This document shows, piece after piece, positions 30,530-43,900 of a stretch of 64,000 nucleotides of DNA. The DNA is from Trichoplax adhaerens (Eukaryota > Placozoa > Uniplacotomia > Trichoplacea > Trichoplacidae): the NCBI RefSeq assembly GCF_000150275.1, contig NW_002060944.1, positions 4,103,080 through 4,167,079 of the forward strand, in the 5' to 3' direction. Within the stretch, counting starts at the first letter, position 1. Each line of letters opens with the position of its first letter. The notes below the pieces were generated by a model. The model was not told where the DNA came from, did not search any database, and worked only from the letters and a program-made list of their open reading frames with translations. The position numbers and the translations under genes were made by a program.

Positions 30530-30650
30530 GGATCGCCAACAGATAGCTGGACAGAATGACGCTGTATTCTACAGTGTACAGTACAGTATTCTACAGTACT
30601 CATCGCTCAGCACGGTACATTGTACAGTACCGTATTGTACGCGTACTGTA
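30530..30650. repeat. TACAGTAC-type palindromic repeat tract
   Basis: Overlapping words GTGTACAGTACAGTATTCT, CTACAGTACTC, GGTACATTGTACAGTACCGT and GCGTACTGTAC occur in about 120 bases. The same vocabulary is found near 20420 and from 63240 to the end of the window. Confidence 0.7.
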
Positions 30651-30872
30651 CATTCATCAATCATGACACGTTGCAAACTAAGGATATATTGGCCATAGAA
30701 GCAGTTGATATCTTGGATGTATACTAGGTACAGACTGGGTTAAGGACTACTACAACAGCACCTGGTTAGGCGATTGATTGATAAACCATCGAGTAATAGG
30801 ACTGTATGATACAGATACCTCTACAAATTGAGACTGGATGAGTATCCCTAGCAATGGAAAATGGCCTTAGTT

Positions 30873-31287
30873 TTAGAATGTTTTAACTTAATTTAACATT
30901 AAATTACTTTAGAACATGCTTGGAGTAATATTAAACTTGTTTGCATTTTGATGCATTGCAGCTCTTACAAGAAATCTAGAGTATAACAGTTTATGTTATA
31001 CCCTATGCAGCCGTTGATTGTATGACCTCTTCTTAGTGGAGGATAAATACCGCCATAGTGCAGCGTTTTTCTAGTTGTTTTAGCATGTTTTAACTTAATT
31101 TAACATTAAATTACTTCAGAACCTGCTTGGAGTAATATTAAACTTGTTTGCATTTTATGCATTGCAGCTCTTACAAGAAATCTAGAGTACAACAGTATAT
31201 GTTATACCATCTGCAGCCGTTGATTGTATGACCTCTTCTTAGTGGAGGATAAATACCGCCATAATGCAGCGTTTTTCTAGTTTAGTA
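30873..31287. repeat. Direct tandem duplication, two ~207-bp copies
   Basis: TTTTAACTTAATTTAACATT starts at 30881 and again at 31088, and the two copies stay nearly identical for about 200 bases. Each has an AT palindrome (TAATTTAACATTAAATTA), a GTATAACA..TGTTATAC hairpin, CCTC..GAGG pairing in CCTCTTCTTAGTGGAGG, and ends GCAGCGTTTTTCTAG. No coding potential. The two copies differ by scattered substitutions and a one-base indel. Confidence 0.85.
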
Positions 31288-32010
31288 TGGCGCTATGCCA
31301 GCCAATTCTACCTGCGTGAAAATATATTCTCCACGGTGTAATTATATCGTATAGTGTGTCGGGAAGTTCAGTGCCCACAGTGATAGAATCAAATTGAATT
31401 TAAATTTATTGGTTGACCGTATTAATTATATTAATTAAATTTTAATTGCGCTTACACACGATTATGGCTGTTACTCGTTGTAGCGTGGAAAAGCAGTCGC
31501 CAACAGACCACAGACACAGCTGTGGTAGTGGGATTTTAGTCATATTATCTTTTAAGGTTAGAACCGATCATAACCAAGAGATTGTTCGAAAATCTATTTT
31601 CTATTTTTCATTTTTAATAAAGAATCTCTGCCATAGTTTGCAGTGTAGGTGTATATTAACCGTAAGTAAATAGTCTAGTCAAGTTTGGTCAATACATTGT
31701 ACCGAATAGTATCAGTGTACCCTACTAAAGCCTGTATGCTTAGGTGTCTTACGCGCATAATTTGTCAAATCTTTGCGCTATAGTATACAATTATGCAGTT
31801 GCTAAGGAGACGGAGAATGTTTTATTACTGCACTCAATTAGCCACTGCTTAGTCTACTAATCGGAAATCTTCAATAGTAACTGCTATCCCTGATAGCAGC
31901 ATACAGAATTAGCTAGAGTTGAGTGGAATTGCTTTTTTCTTTTTAAATAAACTCCATTAGAATATCAACGACTCTACCCAATTATCCTGTACAGTGTGCG
32001 TACATTGACT

Positions 32011-33934
32011 ATGGCAACTGAAATTATCAAAGCAGTCATATATAATGATGCAGAAAAAATACAGCAATTCATAACCAATGAAGAAGGCGAGATTAATGGT
32101 GAATTATTGGATATTAGAGATGATGAAGGCAAATCTCCATTAGATATAGCATGTATGTTAGGTAAAGTTGACGTCATTGAAGGCTTAATAGCAAATGGAG
32201 CAAATATGGATAGCATATCGAGCCAAGGTTAGAACATAAAAATAAATCAGTAGCATAGTAATAAAATGATGCGATAACTGTTCTCGAAATGACATCATGA
32301 CTAATTGTAAGATTGGACTATGTCAATACACGATCAATTATTACATTGTATAACTCAATAATTAATTTGATATCGGTATGCTGTACGTTCCTATAAATAC
32401 AAGATGGCCAATATGATGGAGCAGAAATCCTGTAGAGTAATACACTATTATTTCATCACAAAAATTGGATTTTTTTTTATCATTTATTCAAAAATTATTA
32501 TGTAATTTACAATCGATGTAGGCAATACTGCTATGCATAGAGCTGCATCATGGGGAAGGATTGAATGTCTAAAAATCTTAGCCGAAAAGGGTGCAAACTT
32601 ACATTTAAAAAACCTGAAAGGAGAATGCCCGCGTGATATAGCTAGACGTTATGGACATAGTGCGTGCTACGACTACTTAGTACGAGCAGGTATTTCATTT
32701 TTAAAATATATCATAATGTTATAATATTACTGAAGAGGTTCAATTTTAATTATGCCACATTATTTATATGCGCCTATAATTAGCCATACGAAGAAATTAT
32801 AAGTACAAAATGCTAGCGTATAATGAAACCCTAACAGATCATGACCTAATCGCTGGAAAACTTAATAAAGACGATAGGGTAAGATATAAAGTAAGACCAT
32901 ACATCATTTACTAATATAGCTGAGAATCGGTAACACATTAGCAGTACATTAAATTTGTATGCAAGCTACTGATATACATTTTAGAAAACGTGCAAGATAT
33001 TTTTTATATAACCACCATTCCCAGATATACTTACACTTTATTTAGTAATACTTTACCATATCTAGTACAATGTTTATTACTGTATTCAATGCGCAACAGA
33101 ATAACTATTTAGTATGTGATTATCCCAAGTGCACTCATATTTGTGCTGGTATTATAATTAAATTTTAAAGATGAGAAGAATTACTATAACATGGCGATGA
33201 TAACTATTGTTCCATCATATACATGATATATCAATAGACTTTAAATTCGTATGGTGCCTACAGTAATTATTACAAAATCTTCCTGGGCCAATGTACGAGC
33301 CTTATATAGTAATCCTGTACATCATATAACAACGATCTGAATAGCAATAACAATAAAACAAATAAATAATAAATTGGAGCTTTAAATTTATTGTGAAGCT
33401 TAAATGCGATTTTCTTACAGATACAAGCGGCAGCGTTATTTAAAACATTAACGGAATGGTACGAGAGCAATACAGATCCTATAATTGCCGAAGTGCAGGA
33501 ACAAACGAAAGTATTGCTGGAAGGCGTACTTCCATTTATACGAAAACTAATACCTGAGAAAGGTAAATCATTAAAAGTGTAATACATGCAACTTGGAATA
33601 TTCTACAAGTAGTAATATCGTATATTTAGTTCAATACTTTAAAAAAACTCAACTTATTGACACTTGCTATGTCATACTATACCATACAAAAGCTTTCTAT
33701 TAAAAAATTATAGATATTATTTTAAACCTTTTATAAAGTGATGCTAAAATGAACATTTATGAAGTGAAGGCATAAACTATTACTTATCTTTCTTCTTGAA
33801 CCACAATCAAAGTCAATTATGGTAACATTTCATTTTATTGTGCTTTTTCTCTCACAGTAAATAAGGAATTACTGCAAGAAATCAAGCAATACGAGGAAGA
33901 TAGAGTTGCAGAACAAGTTTCTCAACAATCTTAG
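32011..33934 (+). CDS. ANKRD45: Ankyrin repeat domain protein, ANKRD45-like
   Basis: Five exons: 32011-32227, 32522-32689, 32784-32878, 33421-33562, 33858-33934, totalling 699 nt and 232 residues. The ATG at 32011 (MATEIIKAV) is preferred because no earlier in-frame ATG follows a stop. Three ankyrin repeats occupy about residues 37-128 (SPLDIACMLGKVDVIEGLIANGAN, then AMHRAASWGRIECLKILAEKGAN, then CPRDIARRYGHSACYDYLVRA). After the repeats come a basic linker, a helical segment (LTEWYESNTDPIIAEVQEQTKVLLEGVLP) and a Gln/Glu-rich C terminus. The layout and the text AAxWGRxExLK and ARRY match vertebrate ANKRD45, which is a little longer. ANKRD45 is linked to motile cilia in animals; a ciliary role here is inference. 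Confidence 0.8.
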
Positions 33935-34648
33935 TAAATTTTGTAATATTTGCTTTGTACAATTATCTTATCAAACTTTAAATTACATTTTTTACTCATT
34001 TTACGACCTTTGATGTCATATAATGTAAAGCATCTATTACAAGTTCAGGCATTAACAAAGTTCATAAGTAAGTTGGCTTAATCGTACTATAATATATGTT
34101 TGTATGAAATTAAGAACTATCGAGGTAGCCAGAACGTATTTTACTATTTAGTTATTATATTATAGTATTTATTTGAGTATGGACTAACAGCATGAATACA
34201 AGCGTTTACACAGCCCTGTCAAAATCTTTTCTGACGTCCAGCTATGTACGATGTCTAAGAAAATAAACAATTTTCAAGTAACAGTATAAAAAATAAGGAG
34301 AATAAAGTACTCAGCAGGGAAACCTTTAAATCATTGCTGTAATACCTTAAGATTATGGGACACATTCCATAATTCAGGAATAAAAATCTTTAATAAAAAT
34401 CGCCAGTTGGCCTTCAATTCTTACAATCGATTGGGCAGTAAAAATGATTAATTAGTTATTGAAAGACCATGAACTACAAATAATACACATAGGATACAGT
34501 GGATATTGCATTTTTCCCATATTACTATCTAGTTTTAGAGTCTATTTCTATTGAAGAACGCTAAGCAACGACGCCAATAATTCTCACGTACGAACACTTT
34601 TCAGTTTGGCTTAAGCGATTGGTACTTTTTTAGATTATTCCATACATC
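33935..34648. other. Intergenic, ANKRD45 to KLHL
   Basis: No gene is seen. Candidate AATAAA signals near 34261 and 34302 could end ANKRD45, and the rest is probably the KLHL promoter and leader. Confidence 0.5.
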
Positions 34649-37503
34649 ATGAACTCTTCTTCTCAAAATTTGAACTTACCATTTGCTTTAAATGAGCGCC
34701 CTAGAGGCGGCTCAAGATCATCATCAACTGCTAGTGCTGATATCAGCAGTAATGGAATTAAGCATAGATCCAGGAAACACGCTGCTAAGGTATTACATTA
34801 TTTCAATAAATTGCGACGTAAAGGTCAGTTGTGTGATGTAACATTGGTCGTTGAAAGTAAAAGATTCTACTGCCATCGTGGTATTCTAGCGGCTTGTAGC
34901 CCTTATTTTCGTGCCGTATTTAACGAAAATTCATCAATAAATCCTGAAGAAGAAATTTGCATTCAGGATGCGGACGAAGAATCAGTTGAAGCTATCCTTG
35001 ATTATATGTATACGGCAAATATTATAATTAACGAAAATAACGCACATATTCTATTTCCTATTGCTAGTCTAATGCAACTGGATGAAATATTGGATACTTG
35101 CTCTCAATTTTTAAGGGATCAGCTAACTCTTTCCAACTGTTTAAGTGTACGAACTTATGCTGATGATCATTCGTCTCAAGACTTATATCAAACCGCAACA
35201 GCTTATATTCAAGAAAATTTTACTGAGATTGTACTACAAACTGAATTTTTGGCATTATCCATAACACAATTAGTGGCAATCTTAAGATCAGGTAATCTTA
35301 ATGTTCCGAACGAAGAATTTATTTACCAAGCAATTATCGATTGGGCAAGGTATGATATTAAGCAAAGGCGAGATCAGTTACATCAGGCTTTACAGCATGT
35401 TCGTTTATCCTCGCTTAATCCTCGATATCTAGTTACCGTTGTAAGTCAAGAACCACTAATTAGATGTGATGAAAAATGTCGTGATTTAGTAGATCAAGCA
35501 AAAAATATCCTACTTTTACCAGAGGCGATTGCGAATAGAGCTAACACTACCACCGTTAGAATTCATCAATCAAAGCAACCTCCTGTTACTAACATGAATG
35601 GAGCCAGCACTACTATGATTTACGTTGTAGGTGGTTGGAGCCATGGAAAAGCTGATAATACTGTTGAAGTTTGCCATGCATGCTATGGAAACTGGAAAGT
35701 AGTTTCTAAAATGAATAAACCGCGATATGGAGTTGGTGTAGCAGTCTTGGAAGATAGTATCTTTGCTATTGGAGGTCATGGTAAGTTTCTTGATATCAGA
35801 TCTTCGTATCTATTCTTTGCTAAGTTAAACTTATCATCCAAAATCTCCATCACAGATTGTACAAGAGCTACTATGTAGGATAAATTACCTCATTCTTCAT
35901 TAACAGATTGATCTATCCCTGTATTAACTTGTGTAGAAATACTAAGTTAGTTAAAAAAAAGAAAAATAAATAGTATTGCAATCAATTTTTTAACATTCAC
36001 ATCACCAACCTTGCGTACTATCGATCCTGTCATTCAATTACTATGTATATAAACACTAATTTAAAAGCGTACGACAAAGTAAGTCAGAGGTACGATTACT
36101 GCATATATAATTTGTCTAATTCTTTGAACTACTATAATACTTTTTACATCACGTAGATGGTAAAAATTATTTAGACACTGTGGAACAATTTAATCCGAAA
36201 ACAAAGTATTGGTCTCTAGACATTGCGACGACTCGCACTTGCCATACCAGTCATGGCGTTGCTACTGTAAATAACTGTATTTACGCCATTGGAGGCCAAG
36301 ATGGCGTTTCCAGTTTAAATCTAGTCGAACGTTATGATCCTCATCACAATGAGTGGTATTCTGTTGTACCCATGAAATCTCGTCGATTAGGGCTTGCAAC
36401 GGCTGTAGTAAATAATTGTATTTATGCTGCAGGTGGATTTGATGGTACTGCGATTCTTTCAACAGTTGAACGGTTAGATCCTAGAGAGAATCAATGGGTA
36501 GCAATATCGCCCATGAATAAAAGAAGAAAGCATCATGGAGCAACGGTTATCAACGGTAAGTGTAGTTTTACTGCTATCGATACCATTTTAGTATCTACAA
36601 ACGCAAAATGAAATCTACTAAAATATTTATGCTAATAATGATATGGTAATAATAGATACAGCTAAGGATTAGCTGCTTTTTTTATTAAACTTTTAACCAA
36701 ATAGCGCCGTCTACATTAAATTGTAGCCATGTAAAGGTTAATATCTTAATTAAACTTTCATACCAATCGTACAATCTTCATTGAATAGCAACTATCCACT
36801 TAATTTTTCTTCTAAGGGGGATTAATGTAACATCCATTTTAAAAGTCTAATAAATGAAGTCTTCTATTCCTATTCATATAACAGAAGAAGTTGAAATAAA
36901 TGCTTTAGTAGACATTGTCATTACATTAGAAACTTTCACGATATAATATGATATTGAAATAGACAACGGCAGAAGTAGATATCTTGGATAGGCTGGATAG
37001 CTAGCGTCAATTAAATGATTAATAGCTGAATTGAATAACTATTCATTTACCCTATCATTGCGGTTGTTTTGACCTAAATTAAAGTATGATTGATTTGTCA
37101 TAATATTCTTCATGAATAGCTTACAGTTGTAGTCAATAATTTAGGTATAAATTATAGAAATTTGACTTGTTCTTTAAAATCTCAGAATCAAGTCAAATAT
37201 TATTAAATTCTAGGAATATTGCATGTCGCTGGTGGACGAGATGACTCTAAAGAACTTAAAACTGTAGAATATTACGATAGCAGAAATAACACCTGGATTC
37301 CAACCACGTCTATGACTACGTTACGTAGTGGAATGATCCTGACTGCATTCAATGACCAATTAGCTGTAATTGGCGGCTTTGATGGTGTAGATTACTTGAA
37401 AAGTGTAGAGATACTTGATAGGGAATTAGAGGAGTGGAAATATTGTTCAGGAATGAATCATTCGCGCTTAGGAGCTGGTGTTGCCGTGTTAGAGTCGCCT
37501 TGA
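34649..37503 (+). CDS. BTB-BACK-Kelch protein (KLHL family), probable CUL3 substrate adaptor
   Basis: Three exons: 34649-35780, 36157-36555, 37214-37503, giving 606 residues. A Ser-rich N terminus is followed by BTB (about 45-158: LCDVTLVVESKRFYCHRGILAACSPYFRAVF), BACK (about 163-270, with NEEFIYQAIIDWARYD) and six Kelch repeats from about 322. The blades are marked by double glycines: IYVVGGW, IFAIGGHG, IYAIGGQDG, IYAAGGFDG, LHVAGGRDD and LAVIGGFDG. Family members dimerise through BTB, bind cullin-3 through BTB/BACK and present substrates on the Kelch propeller for ubiquitination. The whole BTB-BACK part and blade 1 sit in one large exon. The protein ends soon after GAGVAVLESP, as in many KLHLs. 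I cannot assign an orthologue number. The ATG at 34649 gives the full N-terminal tail; a shorter start is possible. Confidence 0.92.
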
Positions 37504-37759
37504 CTCCTTTCGACTGAACTATTTGTTTATGGGAAAGTCCAGCTAGCGAGCTGATTTTTGAAGCCTTTCTGTCTAATAGCTTTGTAACAACAAAATTCAA
37601 ACCTCTAAGCGTTAATTCATTAATATTCTAGCGTTCATTTATTAATCCAAAAAAATAGGTTAATGATTCGCTTTCTAGTGCAGAAAAATACAAATTTTAA
37701 TGTATTACAAATATAATCAGAACGTAGTAATACTTGAATTTTAACAACGCCTCATATAA

Positions 37760-37970
37760 TTTGGCAAAATGGCATAATTTAGGTCAATCAAACGGTCAAT
37801 TTTGCTCTAATTGGTGTTTCAATAGTGTAAATTACTTAAAAATTGTGGAGATCAGAGTACTGCATAATACTCCCCAAGGTGACCACCTTTCTGTACACAA
37901 ATTAGGAAAGTAGATCAAAAATGGAAGCTGGTATTATGGCATTGAAATCACTTCAATTACCTGTTCGTTT
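37760..37970 (+). pseudogene. Decayed duplicate of the last Kelch-exon segment
   Basis: Bases from about 37785 (CGGTCAATTTTGCTCTAATT, then GTGTAAATTACTTAAAAATT) closely follow the functional exon at 37353-37415 (GACCAATTAGCTGTAATT, GTGTAGATTACTTGAAAAGT), about 441 bases upstream. A second matching stretch is GAAGCTGGTATTATGGCATTG (37924) against GGAGCTGGTGTTGCCGTGTTA (37471). The copy has in-frame stops and indels and lies beyond the real stop codon, so it is a dead fragment. Confidence 0.7.
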
Positions 37971-40900
37971 TTGCACTGGATGGCCTCTAGAACAGCAAGC
38001 TCATTGTTAACTTTCTGTCATCTTTTCTTTAGTAAATGAATACAAACTAATCTAATCTTAAACTTTAGCTATCCCATTAATTTATTATGGACTTCCGATA
38101 TTAAATAATCATTGTCTATTCTCATAGAGAAATGTGCTAACAAGAATAACTGTTAATAATATAAATATCCCCAATTTCTTTTTGTATAATATTCCAATCG
38201 ATCATTGTAAAAGTCCTCCTATTCTGAATATTACTATAGCAAGGATTATCTAGTAAACTCTCTTAAATAGATTGACAATATCATCACTATTGATCTTCTG
38301 CAAGTAACATTATAGTTTCAACCATAGTAGTTAGACGAAAAGAATATTGATAGCTTAGTAAGCTTAAGACTTCTCTACGTGCTGCTTCTAATGATTTATG
38401 CAACACAGTCTATCGATAATACTGCTAATAGTCATAAGGAAGTTCTATAATTTCATCTATTCGTATAGTTGTTATTAATGCTTGTTAGGCTTTTCGTTCA
38501 TGCTATCATAGAAATTTGACGTCATATGAAGAGAAAGAGATTATAGGAAATTGACAAGGATAAATATTATTCATGCGTGCCAAAAAGTAATACTTATGAA
38601 TTAAATAATCTATCAAAAGCGATGATAAACTTACTATTAAAAAGAATCAGATAATTTTCATGGAAGATTAGTTCTCAATCCTATAATGTAATATTAAATC
38701 GCATCTAAACTGGAAAGTTTTTGAAGAATTCCAATATCACAACAAAGCTTGTCACAATATCAAAATGATACTTAGAATCTCATATGTCAAGTGTAAAGCA
38801 TTGATGTAAGCTAGGAAATATTATTCGTAATTTCATCTAGATAACTAGATATTAAGAATAATATCTCCTAACTTACATAAATGAGCTATTTCTAATTAGA
38901 AGTATAGGATATTTAAAAGCTGCTGTATTTACTGAGAATAGTTATAAAATTAGTTAATACATGACATCGCTGAATTTAAAACGCTCATCAGAAGCAAAAT
39001 TTATTAACATTACGTATTAAATATACTAATAGGATAATATTTCATCACATATATCTATTAAGTTAACTTAATGAAGAATTCTGTAGATGATTGGGATCCA
39101 CCGTCTTCCGTATTAATTTATACGCTTGATTGAGCAATAAGATTTTAATTATAAACTAATACTAAGTCACACATTATTTTGAACATCTACTATTATAGCA
39201 GAAGAAATTTCTTTCGCTAAAATCGCTTATCTATTCATTTAGGGTTAAAAGTTAAGACAATTGTTTCAATCACTTCCATTCAGGATCAATGATTGACTAA
39301 TTACAGCAACTCTAAATAAGGACTGCTTATCATGTCAGTAAACATATGCTTTCATTTATTAATTGTAAGTTACTTTAATGCAAGATAGAGGATGATTTCT
39401 TTTGCGGTTGATATATAGATCAATTTATACTAGGCTCAAGCTTATTTAAATAAGGATAGCATAGTAAGCTGGTTAAAAAACAACTTCAGTCCTCTTTAAT
39501 ATACGCGTATTTGTGGTTGAAATGAAAGGAGATGTTTTAGCGTAATTACGGCAGCTGTAGATTGATCACTGTCAAACTAGCTTACTACTATTAATAATAA
39601 GCTTATTTTTATATAGAGTTTAAGAATGATGGCTGTTATTTTTCACCTTTATAAATATTATAAAGGATAGGAGTACTTAACTGTCAATTTGGATCCCAAA
39701 AATGTTAATTTCACTATAAAATTAAAATGAGAACATGGCTTCTCTTGTAATCTCTTTATTGCAGTGGGCTTTTAAGTCCACTCTCAGTGATAAAAGTTAT
39801 TACAGTATTATAAGGTTAAAGATTGTCCATGAATAAACCTGTAAATGATTCTTATATCAATTTTAATACCTAGATTAAAATGCTTATTTACTAAAAAATT
39901 ATGCTTCGCCATCGAACTAATACCCTTAATTAACGTAGAATAAGCAATAACATAAAGATATGTAAATTGAATGAGCTCTCGTTCATTATTAGAGTCAGAT
40001 GAAATGTTGTTTCTATTCCATTGGTGTATTAATAAGATACATTAAGATGAGAATATCTTGCCATCCTAATCGAATATGCTCTGACTTACTACCGTATGCT
40101 GATCTTGTAGGGCTAGGAAAAAATAGATATTTCTATCACGCTAGTGCGCTAATGAAAATGTACGCGTACTTATGTCAACGATAAATAAAGGATCTTTCAC
40201 TACGCTAAATAATATAAATCTCCTTTGTTAACTTAGTCTTCTACAGAGTTTGTGAGCAATTGTTTTCAACTAGTTAGTTGCCAAATGGTGCTATTAGATA
40301 GATTATAGACAAATACTTTTTAGTAGGCTTGCCAAGCAAAGGTTAAAGATATATATAATACATAAAATACAGACAACTCAAGCATGGCAATGCGTTTTTT
40401 TTAATCCTGGAGTGTAAGCATATAACACAGTATCACGAAACAGCTTCGTAATAAGGGCTAGGTAACAGCAAGTCTCTAAAATTCTAAAATCTCCAGGATC
40501 GGGTATCCCTTAGCTTCTTACGAGAAATTAGACGCCTTTGCTTCTACGTGATACGACTAGAGAATTAATTTTATTTAATTGCATACCAAGATTATATACC
40601 GTACTCTTCAGTAACAGCTAAAATTGATGGATCATCTTAATATTCTAACAGCTAATTCATGTTCGATAACCAAATTAATACAGAAATATTCATATTAGCC
40701 ATAAATCTTTACTGACTAATTCTAGATATAATGGGTTATCATCAGGATTGCATTCACAGAAAGTAGTACTGTAATCCGTGAATGTCAATTACTATATGAG
40801 AATTCTTATTACAGTATAGTATATAATTAACTGTAACAAGGTATAACCATGGTGATTCCCATCCAGTAATTCATCATAATCACCATATAAAAATGTTAAA

Positions 40901-43900
40901 TTCACCAAATTTAGTCATCTAATTCTCCATGGTATTTCATACCGTGACAAACAGTTATATGTCAAATAGAAAATACGTATGAAGTCGTATTTATTAAAGC
41001 TATATTGATTATGCTCAATCAAGCAGAAATGCTTGGCTACTATATGAACCCGTAAACAATTCAATATTTTGTTGAATATTAGACTTAGCTCTAATGTCAT
41101 TAAACGTTATTAACATTCATATCACGGAATTAGTCGCTGCTGTAACAACTAACAGACAGATATTTATATCAGAATGAAATAGCATCATCTATCAGACATC
41201 TTCAATAAAAAAATCTCAGATTATTGTAAATATAGTTTAAATAATTTATTGGACATTAGCAACTAAGATCATATTTGTGAAAGCGATTTATCAATTTCAT
41301 TCTTATCATTTCGTCTATGACTGACAGTAAGAAATATTAGCGATTCTTCCTTCATATAAGTCTTTGTCTATTCAATACTAATATATACTATCAGATAGCA
41401 TTTCCTATTTATAAGGGCCACAATGTTATTTTAACATAATAGGTATCAAAGTACAATCTAAAATATTTTCTTGTCAAATTTCATCAATTATTTTAAATCA
41501 GGGATACACGTATATCCAATAACGTAGCCATAGTTTAGCATAACATATTGTCCACGAAACATCGATAAATCTCACCAAAGCTAAACCTGTCTCTGATAGA
41601 ACCATAGTATCACTATATCCGCCTTTTGATCAACAAATGTTCTATTGCATATATTCTTTAACAGAAAAAAATCAAATTAAATATTTTTATCCAGTATTAC
41701 AGATCTCTCGATCATAAAACAACGTAGTCATATATAATTGGAGAATTTCTCTACAGATAAATGTATACAATTACAATTTCATTTTAAATCTTTAGCCTTA
41801 TTCAATTCAATTTTGCTTGACATGTACAATCTTCCAATTTACTTTTTATTCAAGTATTGCATAGACGTCAGCATTGAACTACAGATTTACCTGATCGAGG
41901 ATTATAATATTGATGTAAAATAAAACCTCTTGCGATGCTACTATCTATTGACGTGCAAGCATATAAAAATAGACAGAAGTAAAAAAGTAGGCTCGTTCAT
42001 GCTTTTAATAAAGAATGAATTTGTCGTAATATACTGTAGTATAAATTAAACATTATAAAATGATCTTTAATACTGGTTATAATTATTGATGTTCATGACA
42101 CATAGGATACTACACTATCCCATAATTATTACAAAATAGCTAGTTTATAATTTTCTATCTAGCTTATAAATATTAGACGAAATCTATCCGCACACAATAG
42201 CTTTCAATTCATAAAATAACTAAAATTCAATAACCTCATCAACTTCATTTGCCCATCCTACGCTATTGACCGGATATATTGAACTAATTGTTCGATATAA
42301 CCATGACTACCTATTCTATTCGGTACTGAAGTAAGATACCAAGTTGCCACATAATTTCATATTCGATTGTAATCAACTATGGATCTTCACATCTGCCCAT
42401 TATATTCTTCAATCGTCCAATCACGAAATTAACCTTATTTGCTGGCAAAGTATTCATGCTAGGAAGTTACACTTTTTTTAGCGATTAGTCCAATTTAATA
42501 TTATGTAAAATTGGCACTTGAGATCTTAAAGTATTTCTAGAAATGAAATTTTCTTGCTAGAATTGTTATTAAAAATTATGACACAACAAAAACAATAGAT
42601 GGTCAATTTCTAGAAATGGATTTCATTATTGCCTCCAAACACAATTACGTTGTAATCATTTGGTACAAAATTAGACCTTAAAATAGCTTAAACTTGACTA
42701 AATTAATTTAAAGAATCGCCACCCATACAAATTATTACTTTAGACGCTATTTATACAAGAAATAGTTGCCGTCTTCTTCATAAAAAAATGGATATCGCGA
42801 TTTTGTATTGAAAAATTATTTAATCAATTTCTAATTTGCGTATGAATCCCCAAAACCAATTGTACGATCATCAAAATAATATCTTTCCAGCGGCTTTAAC
42901 TTGGGCTATTAATTAACTTAATAATAACTTTGATCCATCTCAATTACAAGAAAGAGCCGATGAAGATTGTGTCAGTAAGGTTTGAGTATTGTGTGACGAT
43001 TATTGTATTACAATTATCAATTTCGTTTTTACTATCTGCGGCTTAATCTTGTTTTTAAGTTTAATTATAGTATCGAGCTTAAGGGATAGTGGGTTTTATT
43101 ATCGAATTAAACCAGTACTATAACAGTATACATAATCAATGTGTAAAGCAAACATATAAATAAAAGTTTAATTAGATATCAATTTATTTCGATAAATATG
43201 AATCCAGTTGTAAAATTATCTGCTACTTTTCCTGTATAAAATTACATCATTAGCAGACATTTTATCGACTAAATCAATCGCATAGCGCTGTGCGACTCGT
43301 TTAATCTAAACGGTTGTTTGCCAATAGAGATCTTATGTAGATCAGACAAGGGTTATAAAATATAAACTGTACAGATTATATATAATGATTGGTTTATCTA
43401 AAAATTACTTCTCCTATGAATAATATTATGACAATTCCTTGATTTTCGTTCACTTACTTTACTCCCACGACACTTTGTTAACATTCTGTTAACGATTTTG
43501 TACTTTAACATCGATATCAGATACGAATTTATGTCATGAAAATGCGACCGGCATGCTTGTTCTACTATATAAGCTTAAGCAGTAATATAATTTGCATTTA
43601 GTTTACTTAGTTATTCAGTTTTTTCATCGATGCAATTTATCGTAATTATTTAATTAAATATCAACCAGTATTATCGGTTAATGTTGGTCTTCTACAAGTA
43701 AATATACTACAATCAGTTTCTTTTCCATCCTGAATAGTAATCTGAGCCAATATTTATGTGTTAGGTAAAAATTAGACGGAAAAGTCATGACTAGAAGCTG
43801 GTTTGATAAAAGTTTCTATAATCCATTATTAGCTACCGTATTCAATATGGGCTGTAAGAAATACTATTTTAAGTGAGTCGATCGCTAGGGTTGTCAGTTT

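Larger units (their letters stand above)
30374..32010. other. Repeat-rich intergenic region upstream of ANKRD45
   Basis: It contains a TACAGTAC-type tract (about 30530-30650), a 207-bp direct duplication (30873-31287) and unremarkable AT-rich DNA up to the ANKRD45 start. No exon is recognisable. A short open frame at 31446-31673 has no family signature. Confidence 0.5.

Noticed and set aside
35570-35779. Minus-strand frame inside the KLHL exon 1
   Set aside because: Shadow of the BTB-BACK-Kelch coding strand.
36262-36462. Minus-strand frame inside the KLHL exon 2
   Set aside because: Shadow of the Kelch repeats.
39071-39133. 20-codon protein-like frame
   Set aside because: Too short; no splice partners found.
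40398-40560. Weak inverted repeat, possible foldback element
   Set aside because: Only short matching words (CCTGGAG/CTCCAGG, GTATCACG/CGTGATAC) separated by large gaps; not convincing as an element.
43787-43876. 29-codon frame behind a TATA-like box
   Set aside because: Too short, no signal peptide or processing sites, no family; could be chance in AT-rich DNA.
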